A model generated the notes under the pieces. The model was not told where the DNA came from. It saw only the letters and a list, made by a program, of their open reading frames with translations, and ran no database searches. Shown here one piece after another: positions 1 to 7,806 of a stretch of 22,260 nucleotides of DNA. Position 1 is the stretch's first letter; every line of letters begins with the position of its first letter. A program made the position numbers and the translations under genes. This DNA is from a virus. Where the stretch lies: IMG/VR virus record IMGVR_UViG_3300006737_000252, positions 1 to 22,260 of that record; one strand, 5' to 3'.

Positions 1-699
1 ACCTGACAATACATCTGTGCTTGAGTTAAAAGTTAATCCTGATGCTGTCTTTGGACCTAAATCCCCAGTCGCTGCCGTTGTAAACAAGGGAAAACAAGTA
101 GTGTCTGAGGATTCATCTGCAACAGTAATTGCAGTAGGTACATAACTTGATGATGCTTTTGCGTCTAATTGTGTTTGTATCGCTGATGTTACGCCATCTA
201 AATAACCTGCTTCTGTAGAAGTTACTGCTGATACACTAACATCGCCACTACCGTCTGATACTAACAGTCTTGATGCTGTTAAATCTGCCATTTTAGAAAA
301 AGCTATTGCTGCACTTGTATTAACATCTGCGTTTACAATAACGCCTGTGCCAATAGCTGATGTTCCTGTTACATTCCCTGAACCATCAAAAGATGCTGAT
401 GTCCAAGTAACATCACCGGTCATACCTATTGTACGACCTGTAGCTAAAGCAGTTGCACTAGCAGCTAAAGTTGCAGAAGATGCTGTTCCCGTTACATTTC
501 CTGTTAAATTCCCAACAAAACCACCAGTACCCGTTATTGTTCCCGATGAAGTAATACTCGTTGCAGTTAATTCAGGCATATTTGCTGCTATGTTTGCTAA
601 AGTAACTTTTAAGTTAGAACTAGACTGAACAATAGGAAATATTGCACTACTTGTTGGCGTAGTAGTTGCTGTAAAATCTGAAATCTTTTTAGTTGCCAT
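1..699 (-). CDS. Tail fibre-like protein, N-terminal part (runs off left edge)
   Basis: The frame is open from an ATG at 699 (MATKKISDFTATTT) to the window edge, 233 codons with no stop. The protein is rich in Ser, Thr, Ala and Gly. It contains GGFVGNLTGNVTG and YLDGVTSAIQTQLDAK, which recur in phage tail fibre and collar proteins, and ends here at a STDVLSG-like stretch, also typical of such fibres. The role is host contact or virion appendage. It is the last gene of the minus-strand virion block and follows a 69-aa gene closely. The fibre class is well supported; the receptor-binding end is not in this window. Confidence 0.75.
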   Translation of the reverse strand, partial: MATKKISDFTATTTPTSSAIFPIVQSSSNLKVTLANIAANMPELTATSITSSGTITGTGGFVGNLTGNVTGTASSATLAASATALATGRTIGMTGDVTWTSASFDGSGNVTGTSAIGTGVIVNADVNTSAAIAFSKMADLTASRLLVSDGSGDVSVSAVTSTEAGYLDGVTSAIQTQLDAKASSSYVPTAITVADESSDTTCFPLFTTAATGDLGPKTASGLTFNSSTDVLSG

Positions 700-909
700 T
701 TATTGTATTGTCCAAGTGGTTGTAGATATTGCTGGTGCATCTTGCCAATTTCCCGGTGCAATATCAGTTTTGTCTTCTTGTTGTATTAATTCGTTATTTT
801 CTGTAGCTATTAACAATAGATTGTCTTCAGTTTCTATATAACCTTGTGCTGTTTCTGGTACATTTGTCCAAGAAGTGCTACTTGTGCTTACAGTCGCCCA
901 CGTTGTCAT
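700..909 (-). CDS. Small virion-region protein, 69 aa, unknown
   Basis: A short acidic protein (MTTWATVSTS) with repeated Trp-containing segments (TTWATVS, TSWTNVP, GNWQDAP, TTWTIQ), which suggests small beta-strand repeats. Its start overlaps the stop of the upstream adaptor gene by one base at 909, and its stop abuts the fibre gene start at 699, so it is translated as part of the late operon. Similar Trp-repeat proteins sit beside fibre genes in marine phages, so a virion or fibre-attachment part is plausible. I do not recognise a named family. Confidence 0.6.
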   Translation of the reverse strand: MTTWATVSTSSTSWTNVPETAQGYIETEDNLLLIATENNELIQQEDKTDIAPGNWQDAPAISTTTWTIQ

Positions 910-1535
910 TAAGCTGCCCCGTAATCTATTCTAGTTGTTGGAGCTGTTCCTGAATGTCTATCTCTTTCGTTTGTATCTATTAAATCTTTTTTAGCCCTAT
1001 CATATAAACTTGCCCATGTTTGTAATCTTTTATCATTTTGCAAATAAGGTTCTGCTTCAACTAAAGAGCCGTATAAATACAAATCAGGGTGATATGTAAG
1101 CATATCGTTTGTAGTGTTAGAATCCGAAAGAGGAGTAAAATATTTATAATAAAGCATTTCTATTTCATAAACCGAATCGGGTATCGGTCTTAATTGAAAA
1201 TTATTGCCAATAATAGAATAAGCTTTAGGTTTTCCTGTTGAGCTTCCACCTTTAACTCTGTCCATTATTTCAGGAGTTAAATATTCTAAAGAAGTTTTAG
1301 GGTCAGTATTTAATTGTATATTACGCATAGCTACATAATTATCAGGTAAACTGTAATATTCTGTGTCAGCTATTGTACTAGCTGTTACTCTAGTTTCCAT
1401 TCTTCTTATTTTAAAATCACGTCTATGTCTTGATTCTGTTAAAGCAATAAAATCAGGAATTATATTTGTTAAATCTTCTCTATCTAGCCAACTAGCTATT
1501 GCTGTTTTTAGTTCTGCGTATGTTGATATTGCCAT
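909..1535 (-). CDS. Head-tail adaptor (connector) protein
   Basis: 208 aa starting MAISTYAELKTAIASWLDRED. The N-terminal helix pair followed by IPDFIALTESRHRRDFKIRRMETR, the central beta-rich YYSLPDNYVAMRNIQL and the later EIEMLYYKYFTPLS followed by an aromatic-rich LYLYGSLVEAEPY helix are the pattern of phage adaptor proteins that sit under the portal. Length agrees with that family. It overlaps its neighbours by single stop/start bases at both ends, inside the virion operon between capsid and fibre genes. The family is a recognition call from sequence pattern; the exact tail type it docks to is not shown. Confidence 0.7.
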   Translation of the reverse strand: MAISTYAELKTAIASWLDREDLTNIIPDFIALTESRHRRDFKIRRMETRVTASTIADTEYYSLPDNYVAMRNIQLNTDPKTSLEYLTPEIMDRVKGGSSTGKPKAYSIIGNNFQLRPIPDSVYEIEMLYYKYFTPLSDSNTTNDMLTYHPDLYLYGSLVEAEPYLQNDKRLQTWASLYDRAKKDLIDTNERDRHSGTAPTTRIDYGAA

Positions 1536-1834
1536 TATATTACTCTATTTGTTGTTTTTAGATACCTGTAATCAGGACTATTTAATAGCCTTTTTACTGC
1601 TTCCATGTGATTTTTATTATTAATATCAACCCCATATTTATTCTTCCATTCGTAAACTACAGTTAATGGTATCCTAGCAGATAAACGAAATTCGTCTTTA
1701 CTACTATGGTCATTATCTCGTAATCTTTGATTAGAGTCTATCAGGGGTTTGATATCTTCTATATGCTCTATAGCAAACTCGTTAGTAGCATCGTGAAAAT
1801 GAAAAACCTGATTTCTGTCAAGTTTTCTTTTCAT
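1535..1834 (-). CDS. Small virion-region protein, 99 aa, unknown
   Basis: A charged protein (MKRKLDRNQVFHFHDATNEF) with a likely helical C-terminal half around EAVKRLLNSPDYRYLKTTNRVI. It shares single stop/start bases with both neighbours (1834 and 1535), so it is tightly coupled within the late operon. Proteins of this kind occur between capsid and adaptor genes in marine phages, but I know of no assigned function. No membrane segment or signal peptide is visible. Confidence 0.65.
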   Translation of the reverse strand: MKRKLDRNQVFHFHDATNEFAIEHIEDIKPLIDSNQRLRDNDHSSKDEFRLSARIPLTVVYEWKNKYGVDINNKNHMEAVKRLLNSPDYRYLKTTNRVI

Positions 1835-2121
1835 TATTCACTAAGCTCCTGAACAAAAACAGTAGGTGTTCCACTACCATGTATAGTTGCCATCTTCATG
1901 CCACCATCTATTTTGAAGATGATAGATTCATCTCCTGCCATGTATATTGAAGTAGCAACCACTGCTGTAGGATTTGCTCCAAACTCAATAAATACAGGGC
2001 CAGTAGTTGTTACTCTTACATATTCAATACTAGCATTAAAAGCTGATGTTTGTGCCGAAGTTCCACTTGTCGTTCTTGTGTGATTCGCTATAACTCTGTA
2101 ACCACCTAGCCAATTTGCCAT
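1834..2121 (-). CDS. Small beta-rich virion protein, 95 aa
   Basis: The protein begins MANWLGGYRVIANHTRTTSG and is made of alternating hydrophobic and Ser/Thr-rich strands (IEYVRVTTTGPVFIEFG, SIYMAGDESIIFKIDGG). That composition suits a capsid decoration or head-fibre subunit. It sits two bases after the 115-aa gene and directly before the 99-aa gene in the head block. A good Shine-Dalgarno, GGAG, lies before the ATG. Function is inferred from place and composition only. Confidence 0.6.
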   Translation of the reverse strand: MANWLGGYRVIANHTRTTSGTSAQTSAFNASIEYVRVTTTGPVFIEFGANPTAVVATSIYMAGDESIIFKIDGGMKMATIHGSGTPTVFVQELSE

Positions 2122-2123
2122 CT

Positions 2124-2471
2124 TTATCTCCTAATTACGAATGTTACCAATAATTTTTTAGCACCTGTAGAGCCACCATCTGTAATCATTTCGATAGTTC
2201 CATCTTCTTCGACTCTGTTAAGTGCTGTTGGTTCTGCTGAATCAACATCACCTGCTGCTGAGCCTGAGTGTGCAACTGTAATGCCACCACCTGTTACGGC
2301 AGTACCACCAATTTCAAAACTAATTGCAGCGTTTCCACCACTTATAGCTCCTTGTAATGCAGTAATAATTTTTACAATATTCCCACCATCAGGTACAGCT
2401 ACAAATGTGCTTGATGCAGTAGATATGTCTTCTATCTCTGCTGTTACAAAATAATCATTTAATGTTCTCAT
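2124..2471 (-). CDS. Probable capsid-associated (decoration-like) protein, 115 aa
   Basis: The sequence starts MRTLNDYFVTAEIEDISTAS and is Gly/Ala/Thr-rich and beta-prone (GGTAVTGGGITVAHSGSAAG), ending in KKLLVTFVIRR. It is the first gene after the major capsid protein, where phages of this type keep a cement or head-fibre protein. An SD-like GGAG precedes the start. It is separated from the capsid gene by a strong hairpin, so its level may be set separately. I cannot tell decoration from another head completion role. Confidence 0.55.
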   Translation of the reverse strand: MRTLNDYFVTAEIEDISTASSTFVAVPDGGNIVKIITALQGAISGGNAAISFEIGGTAVTGGGITVAHSGSAAGDVDSAEPTALNRVEEDGTIEMITDGGSTGAKKLLVTFVIRR

Positions 2472-2605
2472 TAAATTTCTCCAAAATTAATAACCCTCGT
2501 TCCGAAGCGATACCTTCTTCAAGGTCATTATTAAATGTATCTAAATTTTAAAAGTGGGGGAGTGAAACAAGGAGTGCAACTACTCCCCCTAACATAATAA
2601 CTAAA
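2472..2605 (-). terminator. Hairpin between capsid gene and downstream virion genes
   Basis: An 8-bp GC-rich stem (2556-2563 GGGGGAGT with 2582-2589 ACTCCCCC, 18-base loop) lies just after the capsid stop on the minus strand and is followed by ACTTTTAAAATTT. The T tract is short and interrupted, so it is more likely an attenuator or mRNA stabiliser that keeps capsid transcripts abundant than a complete terminator. A second small hairpin, ACCTT-GAAG-AAGGT on the minus strand, lies between it and the next start. Confidence 0.6.
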
Positions 2606-3550
2606 TTATGAAGTTGTTAAGTCAGCAACTTTCGAGTTAGCTGCTTCATTTTTAGCAACTAAAGTCCATTCTGTTAAGAGTAGTCTTTTCATTGCATCTC
2701 CAGTTTTTGCTAGTTCCATAGTTTGGAAAGGTCTTAAATACGCTGTAGACCACATTTCTGTGTCAGCAATTAAAGCAGTTCTTCCACTACCTCTTAGAAC
2801 TCTATCAGCTACTACTCTAACTTCACCGAAGTCAGAAACATAAACATCAATAGTAGCCACTAGGTTTCTATCTTCTGCCATGTCCATTCTTGTTGAGTTA
2901 CCAGTAAAACCTGATACTTTTTGTTTGTTGAAAGAGCCAACAATCAGCATATCTGGATTTCCACCAGCGTCATAACAAGCTTTAAGCTGTCCTTTAAGTA
3001 GTGCTTCAGTTAAAACTCTCTGAGTTCCATCTGTAACTACACCTGAACCGTTAGTAGAGCCACCTGTTCCGTGTGAACCATTGCTAGTACACCAAGATTC
3101 AAAACCTCTTGAAGTACGAGCTGAAGCTGCGTTACCTGAACCTGCACCTGCTGCAACTTTGCCAGTCATAGCAAGTTCCATATCACGTTTAAGCTCTTTA
3201 CCAGCTTTTGCTACTTGGTATGCTAACTCAGAGTTAACACCTGCATGAACAACTGCTTCTTGTGTTCCTGAAACCATGACTGGTTTGTAAGAAATTTGAG
3301 TATAGTTTAATACTCTTGAAGTAGCTGACATTGCAGCACTTGGTGAGTCTTCGCCTTCTGCTTGTGCGTTAGCTGCTGCTGCTGCCAACGAGTCTGTTTG
3401 CCATTCATGTTTAGTAAACGTAGCTGTGCCAGTTCCGATTGCTGACATGAACGGAGTATCTGTAGGAGTAATATTGTAGATTATATTTGCTAAATCTTCT
3501 CTATTACCCGTTACATCATATGTTTCAAATGTGTTTGTTAATTGTCCCAT
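2606..3550 (-). CDS. Major capsid protein, SU10-like
   Basis: 314 aa starting MGQLTNTFETYDVTGNREDL. The opening with YNITPTDTPFMSAIG, then KHEWQTDSLAAA, RVLNYTQISYKPVMVSGTQEAV and the late NPDMLIVGSFNKQKV / DVYVSDFGEVRVVADR segments are the signature of the SU10 major capsid family (HK97 fold). Length fits. It follows the scaffold gene and is itself followed by a strong hairpin, as expected for the most abundant late product. ATG is the only sensible start. No N-terminal delta domain is apparent; the separate upstream scaffold fits that. Confidence 0.9.
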   Translation of the reverse strand: MGQLTNTFETYDVTGNREDLANIIYNITPTDTPFMSAIGTGTATFTKHEWQTDSLAAAAANAQAEGEDSPSAAMSATSRVLNYTQISYKPVMVSGTQEAVVHAGVNSELAYQVAKAGKELKRDMELAMTGKVAAGAGSGNAASARTSRGFESWCTSNGSHGTGGSTNGSGVVTDGTQRVLTEALLKGQLKACYDAGGNPDMLIVGSFNKQKVSGFTGNSTRMDMAEDRNLVATIDVYVSDFGEVRVVADRVLRGSGRTALIADTEMWSTAYLRPFQTMELAKTGDAMKRLLLTEWTLVAKNEAANSKVADLTTS

Positions 3551-3587
3551 TTTATTACACCTATGGTAAAAGTTAGTATATCAAGAG

Positions 3588-4613
3588 TTATGAGAAAAAA
3601 GATTCAAGAAGCTTTGCAGCGTCTTTGACGTTCCCTGTTCTCTTTGCTCTTGCTCTTAGTGCCTTAACTTTATCACTTGCAACTTCAGACTTAGAAGTAC
3701 CTGAACCCGGTTTTTGTACTTTTGGAACAACTTTAGTTTTCTTTTTAGAAATTTTAGCTTTTAATAAATTTTCATAAAGCATAGCTTTGTGTAAAACCTC
3801 TACACTTCTAGCGTCTATTAAAGTATTTAATTCTTGTTCAGTAAAACCTTTTGTTACTGCATAATTTTTAACAGCTTGTTTTACTTGACTACCTTTCTCA
3901 GGGTCTCCCCATTCAGGCAATCTTTGAATTAAATCATCATAATTAACTTTTTTAGCTTCTTCAAATTGTCTTAATTGCTCTTGTTGTTGTTTTTGTACTA
4001 CTTGTTCTTGTTCTTCTTTTAAAAGTCTCCTATTTTCTTGAAGTTCTCGGAAAGTATCTCGCTTTGCCATGTACTCCATAGGGTCATCTTCCTTGAGTTT
4101 ATTCCAATCTGTATTTGCAAATTCTTTTAATTTAGTATCTGCTTGACTGTTAAATTGTTCAAGTTGTGATAAGTAACGCTGTCTTTCCTGTTGAGTCGCA
4201 GCTAATTCATCGTCAGCTTTTTTGCGTTGCTCTGCCAATACTTGACTTTTTCTTGTGTAATCAGCTTGTCTACTATAACCATTCTGTAATTCTTCAAGAG
4301 TAACCTGTTTATCTTCACCATCTACCTTGATAGTGTATAAGTTAGGTGTCCCGTCCTCTACTTCCTGTTCATCGTCAACCAAATCTTCAGGAGACAACTC
4401 GTTAGGGTCATCTTCTTCCGTTTTAACTGATTCGGACTCCATGTCCTGTTCAGAAGTCATTTCCTCGACTTCTTCTTGCAATTCTTCCTCTACAGGTTGT
4501 TCCGTTGCTGGAGACTGTAATTGAGCCATCATTGCTTCCTGTGCTGACCTGACATCAGTTACTGGAATTCCTTTATTTTTGCTTTCTAATACAGGTATAT
4601 CTTCTTTAGCCAT
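3588..4613 (-). CDS. Capsid scaffolding protein
   Basis: 341 aa, very acidic in the first third (repeated Glu/Asp-rich runs around residues 38-90), then YTIKVDGEDKQVTLEELQNGYSRQADYTRK, a motif common to scaffolds of phages with SU10-like capsids, then a long Glu/Gln/Lys coiled coil (about 110-215) and a basic C-terminus. It lies immediately upstream of the capsid gene in transcription order. Scaffolds direct procapsid assembly and are expelled or degraded. The acidic front, coiled coil and place make the call firm although scaffolds diverge fast. Confidence 0.85.
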   Translation of the reverse strand: MAKEDIPVLESKNKGIPVTDVRSAQEAMMAQLQSPATEQPVEEELQEEVEEMTSEQDMESESVKTEEDDPNELSPEDLVDDEQEVEDGTPNLYTIKVDGEDKQVTLEELQNGYSRQADYTRKSQVLAEQRKKADDELAATQQERQRYLSQLEQFNSQADTKLKEFANTDWNKLKEDDPMEYMAKRDTFRELQENRRLLKEEQEQVVQKQQQEQLRQFEEAKKVNYDDLIQRLPEWGDPEKGSQVKQAVKNYAVTKGFTEQELNTLIDARSVEVLHKAMLYENLLKAKISKKKTKVVPKVQKPGSGTSKSEVASDKVKALRARAKRTGNVKDAAKLLESFFS

Positions 4614-4870
4614 TATTTAACTCCTTGTTTATTTTCCTGTTCTAATATAACTCCGTTTTCAATAGTGTTAATCAAAACTTGTTTAAATTTTAAAGCTGCA
4701 ATTTGTTGATGATAAAGCGTTTCTCTCGCTTTACTATCTGAAGCTTCTGTGGAAATCCAACTTTGATATCCGTCATTCAATATGTTATTGAGTGCGTTAG
4801 ATACCATTGGATTTTCTAAAAGTTCTTTTGCTCTTTGCCCTTCCTGTATTTGCTTGTCTTTATCTACCAT
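4613..4870 (-). CDS. Small helical protein before scaffold, 85 aa
   Basis: Mostly helical and charged (MVDKDKQIQEGQRAKELLEN), with a central NALNNILNDGYQSWISTEA and a C-terminal helix. It overlaps the upstream HTH-like gene by 11 bases and shares one base with the scaffold start, so it is coupled to both. Small proteins of this size and place in portal-to-capsid gene blocks of marine phages are usually unassigned. No metal site, signal or membrane segment is seen. Confidence 0.6.
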   Translation of the reverse strand: MVDKDKQIQEGQRAKELLENPMVSNALNNILNDGYQSWISTEASDSKARETLYHQQIAALKFKQVLINTIENGVILEQENKQGVK

Positions 4871-5063
4871 TTTCTGCTCCTATTTGGTTGATTCTATCCA
4901 CTATATAAGTGGTTATAGTTTTTCTCCCAGCGAGATACCCATGAATATCATTCTTAGGAATAGATGTCTTCAAGTGTAACTCATTTACTGAAATGCGATA
5001 TTTCAACATAAGTTGTTGTAATTCTGTGTTTGTAAGTTCTGATTTTTCAGTTAATTTACTCAA
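4860..5063 (-). CDS. Small HTH (Cro/C1-like) protein, TTG start
   Basis: 67 aa. LQQLMLKYRISVNELHLKTS followed by IPKNDIHGYLAGRKTI fits a helix-turn-helix of the XRE/Cro type: helix, short turn, recognition helix, then the Gly-Arg-Lys loop before a last helix. The start is TTG at 5063, whose first base directly follows the TAA of the 48-aa gene upstream (TAATTG), so translation is probably coupled; no clear Shine-Dalgarno is present. A DNA-binding gene inside the head block is unusual. It could set late or early transcription, or be a domain re-used structurally. Confidence 0.55.
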   Translation of the reverse strand: MSKLTEKSELTNTELQQLMLKYRISVNELHLKTSIPKNDIHGYLAGRKTITTYIVDRINQIGAENGR

Positions 5064-5210
5064 TTATTTTTTCTTTTTTGTTTTCTTTTTTTTCTTTTTA
5101 GGAAACCCAGCTTTCATATTTGCATATGCTTTAGCTGATATTGTAGAATTTTTTTTACTTCTACTTGTTCCTGCCTTTTTTCTTTTGTTTATATTTCTGT
5201 ATAGACTCAT
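5064..5210 (-). CDS. Lys-rich small protein, 48 aa
   Basis: The ORF begins MSLYRNINKRKKAGTSRS and ends in a run of Lys (GFPKKKKKKTKKKK). Its ATG overlaps the TGA of the upstream 48-aa gene (ATGA) and its stop abuts the TTG of the next gene. Very basic mini-proteins of this kind are found repeatedly between portal and scaffold genes of SAR11-type phages, where their job is not known; DNA or RNA binding, or charge balance in the head, is possible. Confidence 0.6.
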   Translation of the reverse strand: MSLYRNINKRKKAGTSRSKKNSTISAKAYANMKAGFPKKKKKKTKKKK

Positions 5211-5353
5211 TTTCCTACCTTTTTCATTGCTAATTTATGTGCTTGTGTAAATGTTTTACCTTTATTCATTTCCTTACGCATAAAAGCCATATGCTTTGCA
5301 GTATGATGAACTTTATGTTTTGCAAGAGTAGCTTTTTGTCTTTTAGTTAACAT
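5207..5353 (-). CDS. His/Lys-rich small protein, 48 aa
   Basis: MLTKRQKATLAKHKVHHTAK begins this protein, which continues with MAFMRKEMNKGKTFTQAH and ends KKVGK. The stop TGA overlaps the next ATG, and its start lies inside the end of the 18-aa ORF upstream. Minus-strand GGAAAGGG before the ATG can act as ribosome binding site. The pattern RQKATL-KH-VHHT-KHM-FM is one I recognise as recurrent in marine phages near head genes, without a known function. Confidence 0.65.
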   Translation of the reverse strand: MLTKRQKATLAKHKVHHTAKHMAFMRKEMNKGKTFTQAHKLAMKKVGK

Positions 5354-5403
5354 TTGCCCTTTCCTTTCTTTTTGCCTTTCTTTGGTTTTTTATATCCGTA
5401 CAT
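5347..5403 (-). CDS. Tiny Lys/Gly-rich ORF, 18 aa
   Basis: The ORF reads MYGYKKPKKGKKKGKGKC from ATG at 5403 to TAA. A GAGG lies ten bases before the ATG. It overlaps the TAA of the 68-aa gene upstream and the start of the 48-aa gene downstream, continuing the chain of overlapping mini-genes. Mini-ORFs with a GYKKPKKGKK core occur at the same place in related phages, which argues it is translated, but at 18 codons this is only suggestive. Confidence 0.4.
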   Translation of the reverse strand: MYGYKKPKKGKKKGKGKC

Positions 5404-5609
5404 TATAATAACCTCATTAGTTCTGTAAATTTATCTGTCATTAATATAAATATAACTAAAGCTCCCCAGATAACATATTTAAATCTAAAAACTTCAATCT
5501 TTACATCTCTCATATCTCTCTCAATATGCTGTAAGTGATTGTTTTTTATATCATTAATATCTTTCTTGATTAACTCTATTTCTATATTTAATTCGTTTAA
5601 ATCTTTCAT
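5403..5609 (-). CDS. Coiled-coil plus membrane-anchor protein, XhlA/holin-like
   Basis: 68 aa: an amphipathic coiled coil (LNIEIELIKKDINDIKNN and on to about residue 42) followed by one hydrophobic segment (YVIWGALVIFILM, about 45-57) and a short tail. This is the shape of the haemolysin XhlA / phage holin-accessory family, which acts at the inner membrane in lysis. It sits between two tiny basic genes, overlapping each. No endolysin is visible in the window, so the lysis role is an inference from topology alone. Confidence 0.5.
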   Translation of the reverse strand: MKDLNELNIEIELIKKDINDIKNNHLQHIERDMRDVKIEVFRFKYVIWGALVIFILMTDKFTELMRLL

Positions 5610-5764
5610 GCTCGTCTGCCAGTTGCTTTTTTACCTAATGTAGTAAATGCTTTTGCAACTGCATCGTTCTGAGACAACCCTTGACTCCTTAATTTTCTAA
5701 CCATATTGCTAAATAATCTGTTGTACTCTGCTTTACTGTTTACTCTTTGTTTAAATCTGTTCAT
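5606..5764 (-). CDS. Small basic helical protein, 52 aa
   Basis: The sequence begins MNRFKQRVNSKAEYNRLFSN and ends GRRA; it is basic and predicted helical. Its ATG overlaps the portal stop (TAATG) and its TGA overlaps the next start (ATGA), so it is translated as part of the late chain. No known family. It belongs to the set of four mini-genes placed between portal and scaffold. Confidence 0.6.
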   Translation of the reverse strand: MNRFKQRVNSKAEYNRLFSNMVRKLRSQGLSQNDAVAKAFTTLGKKATGRRA

Positions 5765-7797
5765 TATTGTGGGCCTATTCCTACCGGTCTTCCTTGTGTA
5801 GCTTCTAAAGCAAGTTCTGCTTTGTTTATTTCCATTTGTTGTTTTTTTAGTTCTAACTCTTGTTGTTTTATTGCAAGTTCTACTGTTGCCATATCTTTTT
5901 CTAGTTTAAGTTTAGCTTGAGCCATTGTTGTGTCTATTTGTAGTTTCTGAACCTCAATTTGTGCTTTTTGAGTAGCTATTTTTTCGTCAATACTCGGTTG
6001 AGGAGGAGGTGGTGGTGGCATATTTGCTGGATTAGTTATAAATTGGTCAGGATTAGAATAACCTGACTGCTGTATAAACTCAGAAATAGTATTATAAATG
6101 TTTTCTGTAGTTACCATAGTCCCCATTCCACCATTTTCTATTAATTTTTGTAAAATATTCATAATTGCAGAAGTTGTTTGCATTTTAGATTGATGATTTC
6201 CACTACCAATGCCTACATTTACAGTACAATTAAGTTTTTCTTTCCAACGAGAAACGTCTAAAGGCACAAACTTGTTGTTAAGGTAAACAATTTTTTTTCT
6301 ATCTTCGTATTTTTGTACTAGGTTATAAATGCTTCTAAACACATCTTTTATGCCTGTTTCAGCAAACATACGAGCTATTAACTCTACTCTTTGCATAGCA
6401 GACTCTGTTGCTGCTGATATAGCTCCTGACGTTACATGAGATGTAAGCACATCAGGGTTTAATCCTTGCGACATTTTAGATACACCTGACCTTTCTTCTC
6501 TAATTCCGTCTAGATATTGCACCATTTGAAAGGCATATGGTTGTATTTGTGGTGTGGGAAGTGGTGTAACAGCGTTAGGAGACCTCATTCTAACAATTCC
6601 ACCCGGTCTAGATGTTAATAAGTCATCTAATTCTACTTGTCCTGCTAATACTGCATATCTTGCGTTATTAGTTAGATACATATTGTCTAAAAGATTACGC
6701 ATTATTGTAGATTTTATCAACTGTATGTCAGAAACTGTGTCTGCAATACTCATTCCGTAAAATTTATGAGGAATCGGCAACGGGCAAATAGTAGAAAACG
6801 GAATCATGTCTATTTCTTCATTATCTAGTATTACATTGCCACCTTTTGTAATTTTTCTTAATTCTGCTATGCCGTCTCCGTTATAATCAATGTGCATATA
6901 ACATTCTTCTATCCAAACGGCTCTCGTTGCACCTGTTCCCTCATCTGAAGGCATACTTTCATCATCATAGCTAAATCTAGCCAATCTTTCTTCGTCCCAT
7001 TCTCCTTGTGACTGAGAATAAGTAGGCAAATTATCTACAAGGTTCTTGTCATAACCCTCAGAAATCAAATCAGATACTGTTTTTTTAACTCTATGACAGA
7101 CAAAAGTAGCAGATTCTAAATCTACTGCTCGTCTTGATACTAAAAATTCTTCAGGAGGTACAGAAACTACCTTAACTTGTCCATAATTTTTAGTACATTT
7201 AACTTTAACGTCATGTTGTACTACAGCAGGGCTAATTAAGTTGCCAAAATCATCTACTTGTTGTTTTTCTATTTGAGTCTCTGTATGTTCTAAGACTTCT
7301 AGCTCATCATTAGCTAAAATAGACTGATATTCAATATCTGTAAGATTTTCGTAGTTTTCTGTTGTTATTTTTTTGTTTTCTTCCCAATAATGCTTAACTA
7401 TTCCTGTTTTGCTTATTAATGCGTCTTTAAAAGCGTCATATAAGACCTTAAAGCCGTTATTTTGCTTGTTAAAGACATAATTAACATAGTCAGTAGCCTG
7501 TTTAGCCATTTCTATGTCTTCAGGGCCTTGTGGCTCAAATTCAGCTATATTGTTATGCGTTGTAAATATACGCATAAGACTAGGCATAATGTATTCAATA
7601 GTATCTCTTACATCGGTTGTTACTATTTCTGACCTACCATCAATTTCGTTGCCAAAAGGCTCTCCTAGATAGTATTTCATAGCTTCTTCTCGTTGGTGTG
7701 AGAGTTCGCTGCTCATATGTCCAGTAGATGAGTCTATTTCTGACGATAATTTAGCAATTAATTCGTCTTCGGTCATTTTTTTGTATTTTTTTACCAT
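5764..7797 (-). CDS. Portal protein, P22-like family
   Basis: 677 aa. It opens with MVKKYKKMTEDELIAKLSSE, then EIVTTDVRDTIEYIMPSLMR and a long wing region; the middle has PLPIPHKFYGMSIADTVSDI and RNLLDNMYLTNN, and then RSGVSKMSQGLNPDVL, all typical of P22-type portals. A Pro-rich hinge (about 595) is followed by a long Gln/Lys coiled coil at the C-terminus. The dodecameric portal forms the DNA channel at one capsid vertex. Length matches P22-like portals. It lies directly after the large terminase, the classical packaging order. Confidence 0.92.
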   Translation of the reverse strand: MVKKYKKMTEDELIAKLSSEIDSSTGHMSSELSHQREEAMKYYLGEPFGNEIDGRSEIVTTDVRDTIEYIMPSLMRIFTTHNNIAEFEPQGPEDIEMAKQATDYVNYVFNKQNNGFKVLYDAFKDALISKTGIVKHYWEENKKITTENYENLTDIEYQSILANDELEVLEHTETQIEKQQVDDFGNLISPAVVQHDVKVKCTKNYGQVKVVSVPPEEFLVSRRAVDLESATFVCHRVKKTVSDLISEGYDKNLVDNLPTYSQSQGEWDEERLARFSYDDESMPSDEGTGATRAVWIEECYMHIDYNGDGIAELRKITKGGNVILDNEEIDMIPFSTICPLPIPHKFYGMSIADTVSDIQLIKSTIMRNLLDNMYLTNNARYAVLAGQVELDDLLTSRPGGIVRMRSPNAVTPLPTPQIQPYAFQMVQYLDGIREERSGVSKMSQGLNPDVLTSHVTSGAISAATESAMQRVELIARMFAETGIKDVFRSIYNLVQKYEDRKKIVYLNNKFVPLDVSRWKEKLNCTVNVGIGSGNHQSKMQTTSAIMNILQKLIENGGMGTMVTTENIYNTISEFIQQSGYSNPDQFITNPANMPPPPPPQPSIDEKIATQKAQIEVQKLQIDTTMAQAKLKLEKDMATVELAIKQQELELKKQQMEINKAELALEATQGRPVGIGPQ

Positions 7798-7806
7798 TAT
7801 TTTCCT

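Noticed and set aside
347-628. Plus-strand 93-codon ORF, Val/Pro-rich
   Set aside because: It is antisense to the tail-fibre-like gene, and its Val/Pro-rich composition mirrors the Thr/Gly repeats there. No ribosome binding site.
3232-3239. AGTTAACA in the capsid gene
   Set aside because: It lacks the TTTAAA at 7 bp on either side and encodes conserved capsid residues (GVNSEL), so chance is sufficient.
5346-5353. TGTTAACT at the start of a 48-aa late gene
   Set aside because: It is part of the start codons MLT and has no TTTAAA partner or promoter.
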